Below, piece after piece: positions 22,700 to 33,252 of a DNA stretch of 64,000 nucleotides. The notes beneath the pieces are model-generated. The model ran no database searches and was not told where the DNA came from. It was given only the letters and a program-made list of their open reading frames with translations. Each line of letters opens with the position of its first letter. The first letter of the stretch is position 1. The stretch is from Blastomyces gilchristii SLH14081 (taxonomy: Eukaryota; Ascomycota; Eurotiomycetes; Onygenales; Ajellomycetaceae), in contig NW_003101679.1 of the NCBI RefSeq assembly GCF_000003855.2, forward strand, positions 2,869,558 through 2,933,557, in the 5' to 3' direction. The position numbers were made by a program, and so were the translations under genes.

Positions 22700-25600
22700 C
22701 ACAGTATGAAAGTCATGTCTCAGCTTCTGCAGATGTCTTATCTGTCTGAATGATTCTCAAGTGAACTCATTCATCTTGTCAGAATACTCTTATCACTGAA
22801 TCTTGAATCAGAGCTTGCAATCTCACTTCTCTGAGTCAATAATTTCTTTAATCTGATATTCTCTTTCACTCTCTAGTGCTTTGCAGACAGAGTGATGAGT
22901 CACAGAATTCTCTTCTGAGAATTTCTTGTATTTGTGAAGTAAAGAGACATGAAAAACATTGTGTATCTGCAACTCAGATGATAGTTTCAATCTGTAGAAC
23001 TGTGAGCTAACTTTCTTCATAATCTTATAAGACTCTGTTCACAAGAGATTCAGCTTCTTACTAGATCTCTGTATGATAATATTTTCTAGACTTAGTCAGA
23101 CTCTATCATCTTTCTTGAAACTCTTCATAATATGCTTGAAGTCATAGTATCTCTTCTGATACTCTTGAGTCTTTCTCAAGAATTTGTGAGCTTTCTCCCA
23201 GATCTTCTGAATTCTCTCAGCCTGTTCACAGGCATCACCACACTCTATAGTGTACTCTCACGGGTTCATCAAGATTATCTGCAGATGAGTCTTAGTGAGT
23301 ATCTCAAAGAGGATTTTACCTGTGCTGACATGCTTTGAGTTGTTGTATACAAACTTCATAAGTGATAATCAATGCACTCAGTCATTCTGATTGTAATTGA
23401 CAAAGCACTGCAGATACTGTTTCAATATACTCATCAGGCATTCTGTCTGATCATCTGTCTGTTGATAAAAAGCTGTGCTTAGATCTTGTGAGATCTTCAG
23501 TATAGTTATCAGATCAGACTAGAACTCTTCTGTGAAGATTGATTCTCTGTCTGAGATAATGTTCACAGGCAATTCATGCAACTGAATCACATTGTAGATG
23601 AAGATGTGAGTCAAATCCTTTGACTTCAAGTCCTTGTGAGTGGGTATAAAATGTGCCATCTTGATGAAGTGATTCACTATCACCAGTACACTGTCAAAGC
23701 AGGCATCATATATGTTCTTGCTTTCAGAGAGGCTCATAAGAGCATTCATTTCTAGCTGTTCTCAAGATTCTCATGAAATGAATAGAGAAGTAAGTTCTTC
23801 ATATGACCTGAATCACACTATCTGTGAACCCTGATAAACAGCACAAGAATTCACTATCTTCTTCACAAGTTCTCACATCTTTGATCAGAAGTATTTCCTT
23901 ATGAGCAGCTCATGAGTTCTAGTGTCTATAAAATGACTCACTAGAGAAGAGTCATGATGCCTTTTGATGAGTTCTACATATAGAAACTCATTCATAGGCA
24001 TATAAATCCAGCCCTCTCTTCATAAGAGATTATTTAAGTCTCTTCAATTCTTTGTTTCTGCAGGATTGATCCCTGTCATGAGCAGTTTCTGAATATACTG
24101 AGTATATTCATTCTTCAGTTGCAGTTCAGACAATCTGAATAGAAGATCTTACAAAGACTTGTGCTCTGTTTCTTCTTGTATCAGGTCTTTCACAGTGCTT
24201 CTCAAAGCCTGCAAACTCTTCAGATTATAGATACTCTCTTCAAGAATTCTCATGAAGATTCTCAGAGTGTTGACTCTCAGTGTTGTAGAAAGTAGTTGTA
24301 CAGGTTTCTTTTCTCTCTTTTCTCTCTTCTCTTATAGAGGATTGAGAGACTCTTCAGTCAATCTCTTCATAACACTCAGTCTGAGCATCTTATGAAGCTT
24401 TTCTGTCTTCTCTAGTCTCTCTGTGTCTGTTGCCCTGACCTTCTTAACATAGTCTGGCCTGTGAGAGGGTTCATCTGCTGAGTTCTTAGTTCTCTTAATA
24501 TGTTCTATCTTGAATCAGAACTCACTCAGTCTCTGAGTTCAGTGAACCTGCTATCATGAGAGTTCCTTGATTGAAGCAAACTGTCACAAGCTGTCATAAT
24601 CAGTTCTAACAGTAATCACTGTCATGAGGCCCTCAAAGTAGTGACATCAGTGATGAAAGAATTCCACTATCATAAGAAGCTTCTGATCATGAATGCTATA
24701 GTTGATCTCTGCAGGTTGCATCTTTCATGAGAAAAAGGCCACTGAAACCCAGTTCTCATTTGACTGTAGTTGTAAGACTATTTCTGAAATCATAAAGAAG
24801 AAGACATCTGTCTCCAATCTGATTAAGAGTAAGAGATCAAAGTGAAACAGCATCACTATATCTGTGAATGTCTGTTTCAACCTTACAAAGACTCTGCAAG
24901 CTTCTGAGATAAGAAAGTTCTCACAGTTCTCTCTTCTCAACAACCTTTTCATTCTTCATTTGCAGAATGACTTCTTCTTGTTTTCACTCTTCAGCATGTC
25001 TGTAAGAGTCAAGAAGATTCTTGTGAATGCAAAGATAAACTGTCTATAGAAATTCACAAAGCTCAGAAAGATCTGAATCTCATGAATACTAGTTGACTTC
25101 AGTCATGATAGAATAGTCTCAACTTATGAAGATTTCATCTAAATATCATCTGCAGTGATTACATATTCTAGGAAATTAATTCAGTGAGCACTGAAGTTGC
25201 ACTTTGTGAGCTTAATATACAGTTCTGTCTCATCTAAGACCTTCAACATGCTTTATACATGCTCAGTGTGTTCTTTCTTCTTCATGAAGTACATCATCAC
25301 ATCATTCAGATATATTATCATGAAGACATTCAGATATGCACAAAGTGTTTTGTTGATGAAAGACTGAAATGCTATGAGAGTATTAGTCAGATCAAAAGAC
25401 ATCACTAGATATTCAAACAATCTCAGTGCAGTTCTAAAGACAGTCTTTCATTTATCTTCAGACTGTATTCACAGCTGTGTATATGCATTGATCACATTCA
25501 GTTGTGTGAATATAACAGCTCTTACAAGACAGTTGATCACATTCTCAATCAGAGATAGAGAGTAGTGATTCTTTGTTATCTTGAAGTTCAGGTTGTAATA

Positions 25601-27541
25601 GTCTACACATAATCTGAGATCTTCATTCTTCTTCTTCATGAATATCACAGGGGCTCTCACAGAGGCCTGTGAAAATCAGATAAAGTCATTCTTCAGATTC
25701 TTCTTCACATAGGTTCACAAGACCTCTGTCTTATGATAGAAGAGCTTATAGATTGATTCTCAGAAGGGTTTCTACTCTTCTATCAAATCTATTATCAGAT
25801 TCTTCTCATAGTGAGAAGAAAGCTCAGCTGCCTTAGCTGAGCTGAACATCTCTGTGAGATCTCAGTATTTCTCTGATATCTGAAGCTCAGTTTCCATGAC
25901 TGTGAGATTCTCAGACACTTACAAAGTCATCATATAGATGAGCTTATCTTCTCTAATCAACTCTGCAGTATTAACTGCTTCTATCTCTATAAGTGAGTCT
26001 GTCAACACTGATCAGAAGTATAAATCTGACTCACAGACAGCTATGTGCAGATTGTGTCTTTGAAGTCATGCAAGTCTCAAATACATGTCATCTGTGATGT
26101 CTGTGATAATCACAGTTTTCACAAATCTTCTTCAGGTTTCAGAGAGATCTTGTAATTCAAAAATAATTCTCATGAGTTTCTCAGCTCTCAGGTCTGAGTT
26201 CTCACACTCTGCTTATTATAAGAGCAGGTTCTCAGTCTTCATCTTTCAGCTCATTTGCTCTGTGAGCTTTAGAGATATCACAGTGACCTGGGATTCTGAG
26301 TTCATCAATGCTTCTCATACTTGTGAGGCAGCAGCACTGCAGTGCAGTCTCTTCTCACAAGCAAGCATTTTCATTGAGAAAGCAACAGATTCAGGTGTCA
26401 GCTTCAAGACTCTTAAGAAGGCTGTTGCTGACTCTGTCTGTGACTTCTCAAATTTCTATTTTGATTTGTCTGAACAGTTTGTGTGAAGATGTTCTGATTT
26501 AGAACAGATGAAGCAGAGTCTCTTTTTCTTGATCTTTCTGTTATACACTCTGTTTACAGAAGCTTATGAAGCTCTTTCTCTCTGCTCAGCAGTCAGACAC
26601 AAATCTCTCTATGTCTTGTCATCTTTTTCTAACAAATCTGTTCTCTGTTATTCTGATTCTCACAGGGCTGATTGATGATCTGCTCTCTGCAGGTCTGTGA
26701 CTCTCACAGTGATCTGTAAGTAATGAATGAGAGTCATCAGTTTCTTCAGAGCTAAGAACTTAGAGTCTTGCTCAATGAGCTTGTTCTGCATGTCTTTATT
26801 CAGTCTCTTCATAAACATCATCATTCAGGTCTTGTTTCAGAGCCCTGTTTTCACAGATCTTAATTTGCATCACAATTTCATGAAGTGCTGTAAGTAGTCT
26901 TTATCAGATTTCTCATCTCTTTTTCTAATATTGATGATTGCAGCTCAGGTGTTCTCTGTTCAGCTCACAGAGTCTCTCAACTTGTTCTTTAGATAGATCT
27001 TGAGAACAGATTATTAGAATCTCTCATGATCATTCTCTAGATAATTCAGCCAGTTCTTGACTTCAGTGTAATAGAGGTCTGTCATTGTGTAGATGACAGC
27101 TTCTTCATCTTTCATATCACACAGCTGGGCTTGTGAGTCAATTTCAAATACAAACTTGCAAAAGCTTTTATAGATTGTGATTCAATAGATGATCTTAAGT
27201 GATTGCAGCTTGAGAAAGTTTCTTTTCAGTTTATAAGTATCTCTGAAGATCATGTCTAGAGACTCAGTTCAAGAGTGTTTGCAGGTAGTAAGCATTTCTT
27301 GTAGAAAAATAGCTTGATCTCACAGAAGATGCTCAAGAATGTTCTTCACTGAGATTGATTTATTTGTGGGTTTGAAGAGTTTCTCTGTCACAGATGCAGA
27401 GAATGATGTCCCGCGAGTGATTGATAAGTCCTCTAGAACTTCTTCTATGAGAGTTATTCATGGTTCAGATGGCTGCTTCTGAGTGCCTGCAGTAGAGTTC
27501 ACAGGAGTTGAAGCATGTGAGTTTCTAGTTCTTTCAGTCAT
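22700..27541 (-). pseudogene. Gypsy gag-pol remnant
   Basis: Read on the minus strand: Gag starts at the ATG 27541-27539 (MTERTRNSHASTPVNS), with its first stop after about 27 codons. Gag continues through stops to a zinc-knuckle-like CFICSKSEHLH near 26500. RT follows, with APVIFMKKKNEDLRLCVDYYNLN (about 25655-25590) matching 'APVLFVKKKDG.LR.CVDYR.LN'. RT/RNase H ETDVFFF...VAFFS lies near 24850-24725. Integrase VIVNHFIKMAHFIPTHKDL...VIQLHELPVNIISDRESIF lies near 23700-23520. QIHNVFHVSLLHKY lies near 22960-22920, then a chromodomain-like EYQIKEIIDSEK...DKMNEF. The stops fit Trp-to-TGA and Gln-to-stop mutation. Confidence 0.85.
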
Positions 27542-27573
27542 AATGAGTGATTGCTGACTGACTGAGCTTGAAA

Positions 27574-27829
27574 TGTAAGAATAAGTGCTCATGGTGATTA
27601 TTCAGGTGTTTGCAGCTTGATATGATATGTACTGTTAACTACTAGAAGTGTTCACAGTAGAAAGATAAATGTAGGAGTTAAGTGTATAATAGCATTCAAG
27701 CTGAGTTGTGAATAGTATTCATGAACTCCAGTCTATATAGTTGTGTGTAGCCAAGGGCCGCTAGCCCTATTGGTTACATGAGAGATAGGAATAGGGGTAA
27801 AGGATCCGCGAGGAGCGGGATTTCTTACA
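27574..27829 (-). repeat. 5' LTR (relative to coding strand) of the Gypsy element
   Basis: 256 bp, same ends as the left copy. It keeps the C/G state near 27800-27820 (CCGCGAGGAGCGGG), where the left copy is mutated. It is the mutated one at the opposite end (CATGGTG against CGCGGCG). Confidence 0.92.
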
Positions 27830-27834
27830 GCATG

Positions 27835-28230
27835 ACAGAGCTGCTGACAAACAGAGATCTTCAAGTCATTAACAGAGGCTGAATATATTGCATTCTCTGA
27901 GACTGTATATGAGCTTGTCTGTCTCTGAGAGCTTCTAGAAGACACTGAATTCATCTCATTCTGTCTTAACAATCTGAATGCTGATGATTATCTTATTCTC
28001 ATCACAGTTAATGATCTGACTTATATAATTCATACTGATAATAAGTCTGTCATAGAGCTATTCTCTTCTGAAGCAATTTCATGCTGCTTGAAGTATATAG
28101 AGATCTGTTTTCACATTCTTTGAGATCTTGTCTGTAAGAATAAAATATCTATCTGATATATTTCATCTGCTGAGAATGTGATGAATGAGCTTACTAAATC
28201 ACTTAAAACATTGAAATATATGCATTGAAA
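27835..28230 (+). pseudogene. End of Copia RNase H, continued after the Gypsy insertion
   Basis: Reads QTEIFKSLTEAEYIAFSETVYELVCL...TDNKSVIELFSSEA...MNELTKSLKTLKYMH. This matches the canonical Copia ending 'LSSTEAEYIA...E...L...DN..A......H.R.KHI......D..TK.L'. It joins the frame broken at 20586. Confidence 0.88.
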
Positions 28231-28383
28231 AGAGAATATAAAGAAGATAGGGAGATAGAGGGATAAAAAATGATGTATATCATGACTGGTTTTTCATTAC
28301 TTCACATTTTCCAGTCATTTTTTGTACCTGTACTTGATTTGAAGGCGAATTTTGTATATAGCATCGTGTATAGTTACTCTGGT

Positions 28384-28392
28384 GAGTGGGGG
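28384..28392 (+). other. Polypurine tract of the Copia element
   Basis: GAGTGGGGG lies immediately 5' of the 3' LTR, the expected place for the plus-strand primer. It confirms the + orientation. Confidence 0.6.
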
Positions 28393-28487
28393 TGTCAGGT
28401 CACGTGATCTGGCTTACTAATCCTTCCACCATATAACTTTCCACAAGCTAGCAACCTTTCAATCACACAAGCTTTACACCTTCCACA
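28393..28487 (+). repeat. 3' LTR of the Copia element
   Basis: 95 bp, 94 identical to the 5' LTR. Followed by the AAAAG duplication (28488-28492). It ends 183 bp before the CCT3 start codon and carries CACGTG at 28401-28406, so it forms part of the upstream region of that gene. Confidence 0.93.
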
Positions 28488-28670
28488 AAAAGAGCTTCCT
28501 CCCCCCAACTGTTCTCCAACACCTAGGTTTGCTACAAGGTGTTCTATTATTTTCTTCTTAACATAGTTGTCCTTCTATTCTATTACGAAACTTCGGCGCT
28601 TCACTGCTGTTCTTCCGCCTGAGACTTTACCCTTGCCCGCTCGCAGAGAACCATCTAGATTCTCGCCAAA

Positions 28671-30592
28671 ATGCAGGCTCCTGTGGTGGTGATGAGTATG
28701 TGAAACCCATCATTTTCAATAGTGGAATGAGGCATAGCTTGCTCACATACTGCCTACAGACACCCAGAGTGGGGACAGACAAGTCGGTCGGAAAGCACAA
28801 TTGTCCAACATTACAGCCGCAAAGACGTAGGTGTTGAGATGCCCCTCCAGCATCCCACCCCACAATAGAGTATCATAGCTTACGAAGCATTGCAGTGTGG
28901 CAGATATTATTCGATCATGTCTTGGGCCGAAAGCTATGTTGAAGATGCTTCTTGATCCCATGGGAGGAATTGTTCTCACCAACGACGGACATGCCATCCT
29001 TCGAGAAATCGAGGTGGCTCACCCCGCAGCAAAGAGTATGATCGAACTCAGCCGAGCACAAGACGAGGAAGTTGGTGATGGCACTACAACTGTGATAATT
29101 TTGGGTACTTGTTTCTCCGTGAATCTACCACTTTCAGTCACTTGCTGATAATTTTCAAGCCGGTGAAATGCTGGCTCAGGCTCTCCCCCAACTCGAACGA
29201 AACATCCACCCTGTCGTTATCATCTCCGCGTTCAAACGGGCTCTTTCAGATGCACTTGCCATTGTGGAAGATATATCTCTACCAGTGGATGTTCACGATG
29301 ACAAAGATATGTATAAATTGATACAGTCTTCAATTGGCACGAAGTTTGTTTCTCGGTGGTCAGAACTCATGTGCAGCTTGGCATTGAAGGCAGTGAGAAC
29401 AGTTTCACATGATGCTGGTGGTGGAAAACAGGAGGTCGATATCAAGCGCTATGCTCGTGTAGAAAAGATACCGGGTGGAGAGATTGAGGATAGCGAGGTC
29501 ATTGATGGAGTCATGCTCAACAAGGACATCACCCACCCCAAAATGCGGCGGAGAATAGAAAACCCAAGAATTATCCTTCTGGATTGCCCTCTTGAATATA
29601 AGAAGGGAGAGTCGCAGACGAATATCGAAGTTTCGAAAGAGGATGATTGGAACCGGATATTGCAAATCGAGGAGGAGCAGGTTAAACTTATGTGTGATGC
29701 AATTCTTGCTCTGAAACCGGATCTTGTGATTACCGAGAAGGGTGTATCCGGTAAGCTAACCCGCTGGTTATGCAATTAAGTTGCAGGAACTAATCAGTTT
29801 GTAGATTTGGCGCAGCACTACTTGGTCAAGGCGAATGTCACTGCGCTTCGACGTGTTCGCAAGACTGACAACAACAGAATTGCCCGTGCAACCGGTGCAA
29901 CGATCGTTAATCGAGTGGATGACCTACAAGAATCAGACGTCGGAACTCGATGTGGCATTTTCGAAATTGAGAAGATCGGCGACGAGTACTTTACATTCCT
30001 CAGGAAATGCACGAGCCCTAAAGCTTGCACGATTTTGTTGAGAGGCCCTTCAAAAGACATTCTCAACGAAATTGAACGGAATTTACAAGACGCGATGTCC
30101 GTTGCAAGGAATGTCATTTTCCATCCTCGTCTCTCACCAGGTGGTGGAGCAACCGAGATGGCGGTATCGGTGAGATTGTCGCAGCTGGCAAAATCCGTCG
30201 AAGGTATTCAGCAGTGGCCCTACAAGGCTGTTGCAGATGCGATGGAAGTGATCCCTAGAACACTCATCCAGAATGCTGGCGCCAGCCCTATTCGCATCCT
30301 TACGAACCTAAGAGCCAAACATGTCGAAGGTAACAACACCTATGGCGTTGATGGAGATACTGGAGAAGTTGTTGATATGAAAGAATATGGTGTGTGGGAG
30401 CCTGAGGCAGTCAAATTACAGAGCATCAAAACTGCAGTCGAGGTAAGTGTTTTTTTCAAAATCTTTGTCCCACAACATAATGTCATCTAACGTTCCTTGC
30501 TACAGTCCGCATGCATGTTACTTCGAGTCGATGATATCTGTAGTGCCAAAACTCTGAAGCAAGCGGCGAATGTTGGCGGTGGTGATGAATAA
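28671..30592 (+). CDS. CCT3: T-complex protein 1 subunit gamma (CCT3)
   Basis: Gamma subunit of the cytosolic TRiC/CCT chaperonin, which folds actin, tubulin and other proteins. Six exons: 28671-28695, 28760-28826, 28896-29104, 29160-29750, 29805-30442 and 30506-30592. All phases close, giving 538 aa, the normal size. The start MQAPVVVM-NTQSGDRQVGRKAQLSNITAAKTVADIIRSCLGPKAMLKMLLDP is typical. The nucleotide-binding motif GDGTTT (DEEVGDGTTTVIIL) is intact. GGGATEMAVS (equatorial domain) and the C-terminal VDDICSAKTLKQAANVGGGDE are present. The Copia LTR sits just upstream, so any upstream elements beyond ~183 bp have been moved about 13.4 kb away. Confidence 0.97.
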
Positions 30593-30833
30593 ATGACTTA
30601 GAGCTTTTAACCTTTGGATGAATCTTTTCCCACCTCACGCAAATCATTCAACAGCATCTAGACCTGTATGATAAGCGAAAAATTAATTAAATACAAATAC
30701 AAATAAAAGCAGCTATGTGGGTATCATATTATCTTTTCCTTATCACCTAATTCGTAGCATCGCGTTGGACTGCAATTCCTACTTCCTGTCTCTTCCAAGG
30801 CAACCGAATGAAATAATGTAACCCCAAGATCAA
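30593..30833. terminator. Short convergent 3' region
   Basis: Only 241 bp separates the stop codons of CCT3 (+) and the DUF1168 gene (-). AT-rich stretches with AATAAA-like words (for example AAATAAAAGC near 30700) could serve 3' end formation. The two transcripts probably overlap. Confidence 0.4.
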
Positions 30834-31442
30834 TCAGTCATCATCGTGAATTATAACACCAAGTTCTTCCCTAGGTCCATCTGTAGCGTTCTCCGTTCCA
30901 GACACCTTATTCTCATTCCCATCCGCGCCTCCATTGGCATTCCTCTCGCCATTCCGCTCCCGTGGCATCTCAGCATCAGGACCGGCAGCCGAAGGGGCCG
31001 CAGCACCTTTTTTCTCCTTCGCCTTCTTCTTCTTCTCCCTTTTTCTCCGATTTTTCTCCGTTCTCTCCTCATCCTTACGTCTAGCCTCCTCCATTCTCCG
31101 CTCGAACATCTCATCCGCTTGCTCCATCTTCAATTCGTGCTCCATGAGCTTTAGGCGTTCATATTCCCTTCTTCGACTGGCTTTGTAGACGTGGAACTCT
31201 CCAGAACCCGCACCGGCCGAGGAGCCCTGAACGTTAGCGACTATTTCAGGCGGTGGCGCTAGGGACGCGCTTGTGCGTGGTTTGGAGGGGGCAGGTATAT
31301 GGATGTCCTTTGAGGGGTCTTTGAAGAGAGACTGGATTTGGGTAGCTTGTTCAGAGACGGGGGTGAGCGCGCGGCGTTTTAGGGGCCGCTTGCTGCGCGG
31401 ATCTTGACTGGTCGGGATGGATTCGGGAATGGGTTCGGACAT
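30834..31442 (-). CDS. DUF1168 / PRKRIP1-family protein
   Basis: 202 residues from the ATG at 31442 (MSEPIPESIPTSQDP); the frame is open further upstream but without an ATG. The family signature GSGEFHVYKASRRREYERLKLMEHE is at residues ~74-105. It is followed by a long highly charged helix (EQADEMFERRMEEARRKDEERTEKNRRKREKKKKAKEKKG) and a disordered Gly/Asn/Glu tail. Human PRKRIP1 is a spliceosome component that bridges U2 snRNP and catalytic-step proteins, and a similar role is inferred here. Intronless; convergent with CCT3 and divergent from the zinc-finger gene. Confidence 0.85.
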   Translation of the reverse strand: MSEPIPESIPTSQDPRSKRPLKRRALTPVSEQATQIQSLFKDPSKDIHIPAPSKPRTSASLAPPPEIVANVQGSSAGAGSGEFHVYKASRRREYERLKLMEHELKMEQADEMFERRMEEARRKDEERTEKNRRKREKKKKAKEKKGAAAPSAAGPDAEMPRERNGERNANGGADGNENKVSGTENATDGPREELGVIIHDDD

Positions 31443-32127
31443 TCTGAGAGTGTTGTACGGGTAGTCGTGGGAGGCCCGAACTAATCGGAGGGGAACCGTA
31501 GTTTGAGTTGCGCCGCGTAGGCTCTGGGGGTGAGAGTTTGCCAAAAGATTGCGAAAAAGCGGGAACTGTAAATTAAGCTAGATCATTTATTTGTCGCTTG
31601 ACAGAGCTGCGTTAAATGTGGTCAGGGTAGATGAAGATACCGATCTTGAGTGATAGACGGGAAATTTTTGAAGTCCCAAAATTTAGAGTTCGCCGTTCAA
31701 ATCGGGTTTAGCGTTATATAGCTATTCTCAAATAGCTGCACAATTATTTAAACAAAACGCAAATAATACCTAGGTATGATGAGGCATTTAAGGTCTTCAT
31801 TCCAGGGAAAAGGGAACCATTTGATTTAAATTCTCAGGAGGGTGCCGTGGCGTTAGTTACTAATAATTCCCTTAAAAATGCGGGCGGGCTCTTATCGGCA
31901 AACTTTGGAATGACGTTGCCTCGCTCCCACGACAGCTTATTTAACACCCAAAAGGTTGTCCAGCGCCGCACCGTTCATGGATCAACATTGGCATCTCTCT
32001 TGTTAAAAATAAAATAGAAAATAGAAAATAGAGAGGAAGTGCATTGGATTTGATAAAATTATCTCGTCTCCGGTGGTCTTCCGTGGTGGATTCGATTCGG
32101 CCTTTCTACACCATTTACCGTTCAGCG
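31443..32127. promoter_or_regulatory. Divergent intergenic promoter region
   Basis: 685 bp between two genes that diverge (DUF1168 and zf-PARP). AT-rich, no credible ORF, so it should hold both promoters. I could not assign specific sites. Confidence 0.45.
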
Positions 32128-33252
32128 ATGCCGACATATCGGATTGGTATGTGTCTTCAACCTTCAACTCCTCCAATTTTATTTTCGTTAATATGCAGAA
32201 CTACGGAAGGTATCTATCTGCCATGGTAGACATAGCTAACCTCTTTCCTCATTAAATCAGAGGAGGCCAGCACGAGCAGGGCCGGGTGCAAGAACAAAGA
32301 ATGCCAGGAGAAAAAAGAGAAGATCTTGAAGGGAGAATTACGCCTCGGTACTTGGGTTGACACTGAGAACTTTCAGAGCTGGGCTTGGAAACACTGGTAA
32401 CCCTCTCTTAGCTTTTGATGCATGATTTTTCTGACCCTCCCTCAACAGGGGCTGTGTCACTCCACGACAGATTGCAAGCATCCAAGAGATAGTGGGCGAT
32501 GAAAGGGACTGTACTCTGATCGACGGATATGATGAAATTTCCGTCGACAATCAAGAAAAATTCCGTGAAGCTGTTGCGCAAGGACATGTGTCTGACACAG
32601 ATTGGAAGGGGGTAAGTTGATATAGCTGGACCTTTACTCTACGAAAATGGATCACTTATACAAATGTATTCAATTTATCAAGGACGTGGAAGTGAATCGC
32701 CCGGGAAAATCCGGATTCCGGGTTCGAGTTTCCAAGGAGAAAAAGGATACCTACGTGAGTACTCATCTATGCCATTACCAGCCCGTTTAATGGTTTACTG
32801 ATCCTGTTGCGTTAAAGGACGATGCTCCTCAGAAGGGTAATCGCACCGGGAGAAAAAGGGCTGTTGAAGAGTTGAGCGAGGAAGAAGCTGAGCCAGCTCC
32901 AAAGAAAGCGAAGACAGCTAAAGCGGAAAAGGCTGCAAAGACTGCAAAACCTCCCAAGCGCAAGAGCATCGCTGCGGATGCGGGTGGGGTGGATGACAGC
33001 AAAACCGAGCAACTCACGAGCCCTAGGGGAAAGCCGACCAAAGGACGAAAGAAGAAAGGTACGGACGAAGCTCCCGCTAAAGAGGAAACTTCCCCTACAT
33101 CAAAGGCTCGAGGTCGACGGCTTAAACCCAAAACATCTAAGGCTGTAGAAGTTGAAAATTCCATAGCCCCTGACACCACCTCAGTAGAGGCTGCCGGGGA
33201 GACTGTTAGGAAGAATACCAGAAGGACCCGTTCTGGACGAAAGACTGGTTAG
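32128..33252 (+). CDS. Stand-alone PARP-type zinc-finger protein with basic tail
   Basis: Five exons: 32128-32146, 32261-32396, 32449-32611, 32683-32754 and 32818-33252. Phases close, 274 aa. Exon 1 is only 19 nt (MPTYRI + 1 nt). The first ~100 residues form one PARP-type finger: MPTYRIEEASTSRAGCKNKEC, then KILKGELRLGTW, SWAWKHWGCVTPRQI, and a C-terminal DGYDEISVDNQEKFREAVAQGHV. The C-C-H-C ligands are visible. The rest is Lys/Ala/Pro-rich and disordered, with runs like PKKAKTAKAEKAAKTAKPPKRK and RGRRLKPKTSKA, resembling DNA- or chromatin-binding tails. No catalytic PARP domain follows. Inferred nuclear DNA-break or chromatin binding protein. Confidence 0.88.

Larger units (their letters stand above)
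20587..27829 (-). mobile_element. Ty3/Gypsy chromovirus-type retrotransposon nested in the Copia element, RIP-degraded
   Basis: Complete by structure: two 256-bp LTRs beginning TGTAAGAA and ending TTCTTACA, and a 5-bp duplication GCATG (20582-20586 and 27830-27834). Removing it rejoins the Copia RNase H frame (DDFIA ... QS ... TEAEYIA). Coding strand is minus: gag, RT, RNase H, integrase, chromodomain from right to left. This is Gypsy order (RT before integrase). Total length 7243 bp. Numerous TGA/TAA/TAG stops make it non-functional. Confidence 0.93.
15117..28487 (+). mobile_element. Ty1/Copia LTR retrotransposon, RIP-degraded, interrupted by a Gypsy element and a SINE
   Basis: Bounded by 95-bp direct LTRs (15117-15211 and 28393-28487) that begin TGTCAG and end CACA, flanked by the 5-bp duplication AAAAG (15112-15116 and 28488-28492). 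Subtracting the nested Gypsy (7243 bp + 5-bp duplication) and SINE (378 bp + 13-bp duplication) leaves an element of about 5.7 kb, normal for Copia. Order on the + strand is PBS-like site, gag region, protease, integrase, reverse transcriptase, RNase H and polypurine tract, which is Copia order (integrase before RT). The coding region is full of stops, many from TGG-to-TGA or CAA/CAG-to-TAA/TAG, as expected from RIP. The element is dead. Confidence 0.93.

Noticed and set aside
26085..26502. Plus-strand ORFs of 133 and 64 codons inside the Gypsy element
   Set aside because: They are antisense to the gag-pol frame, which carries clear domain motifs on the minus strand.
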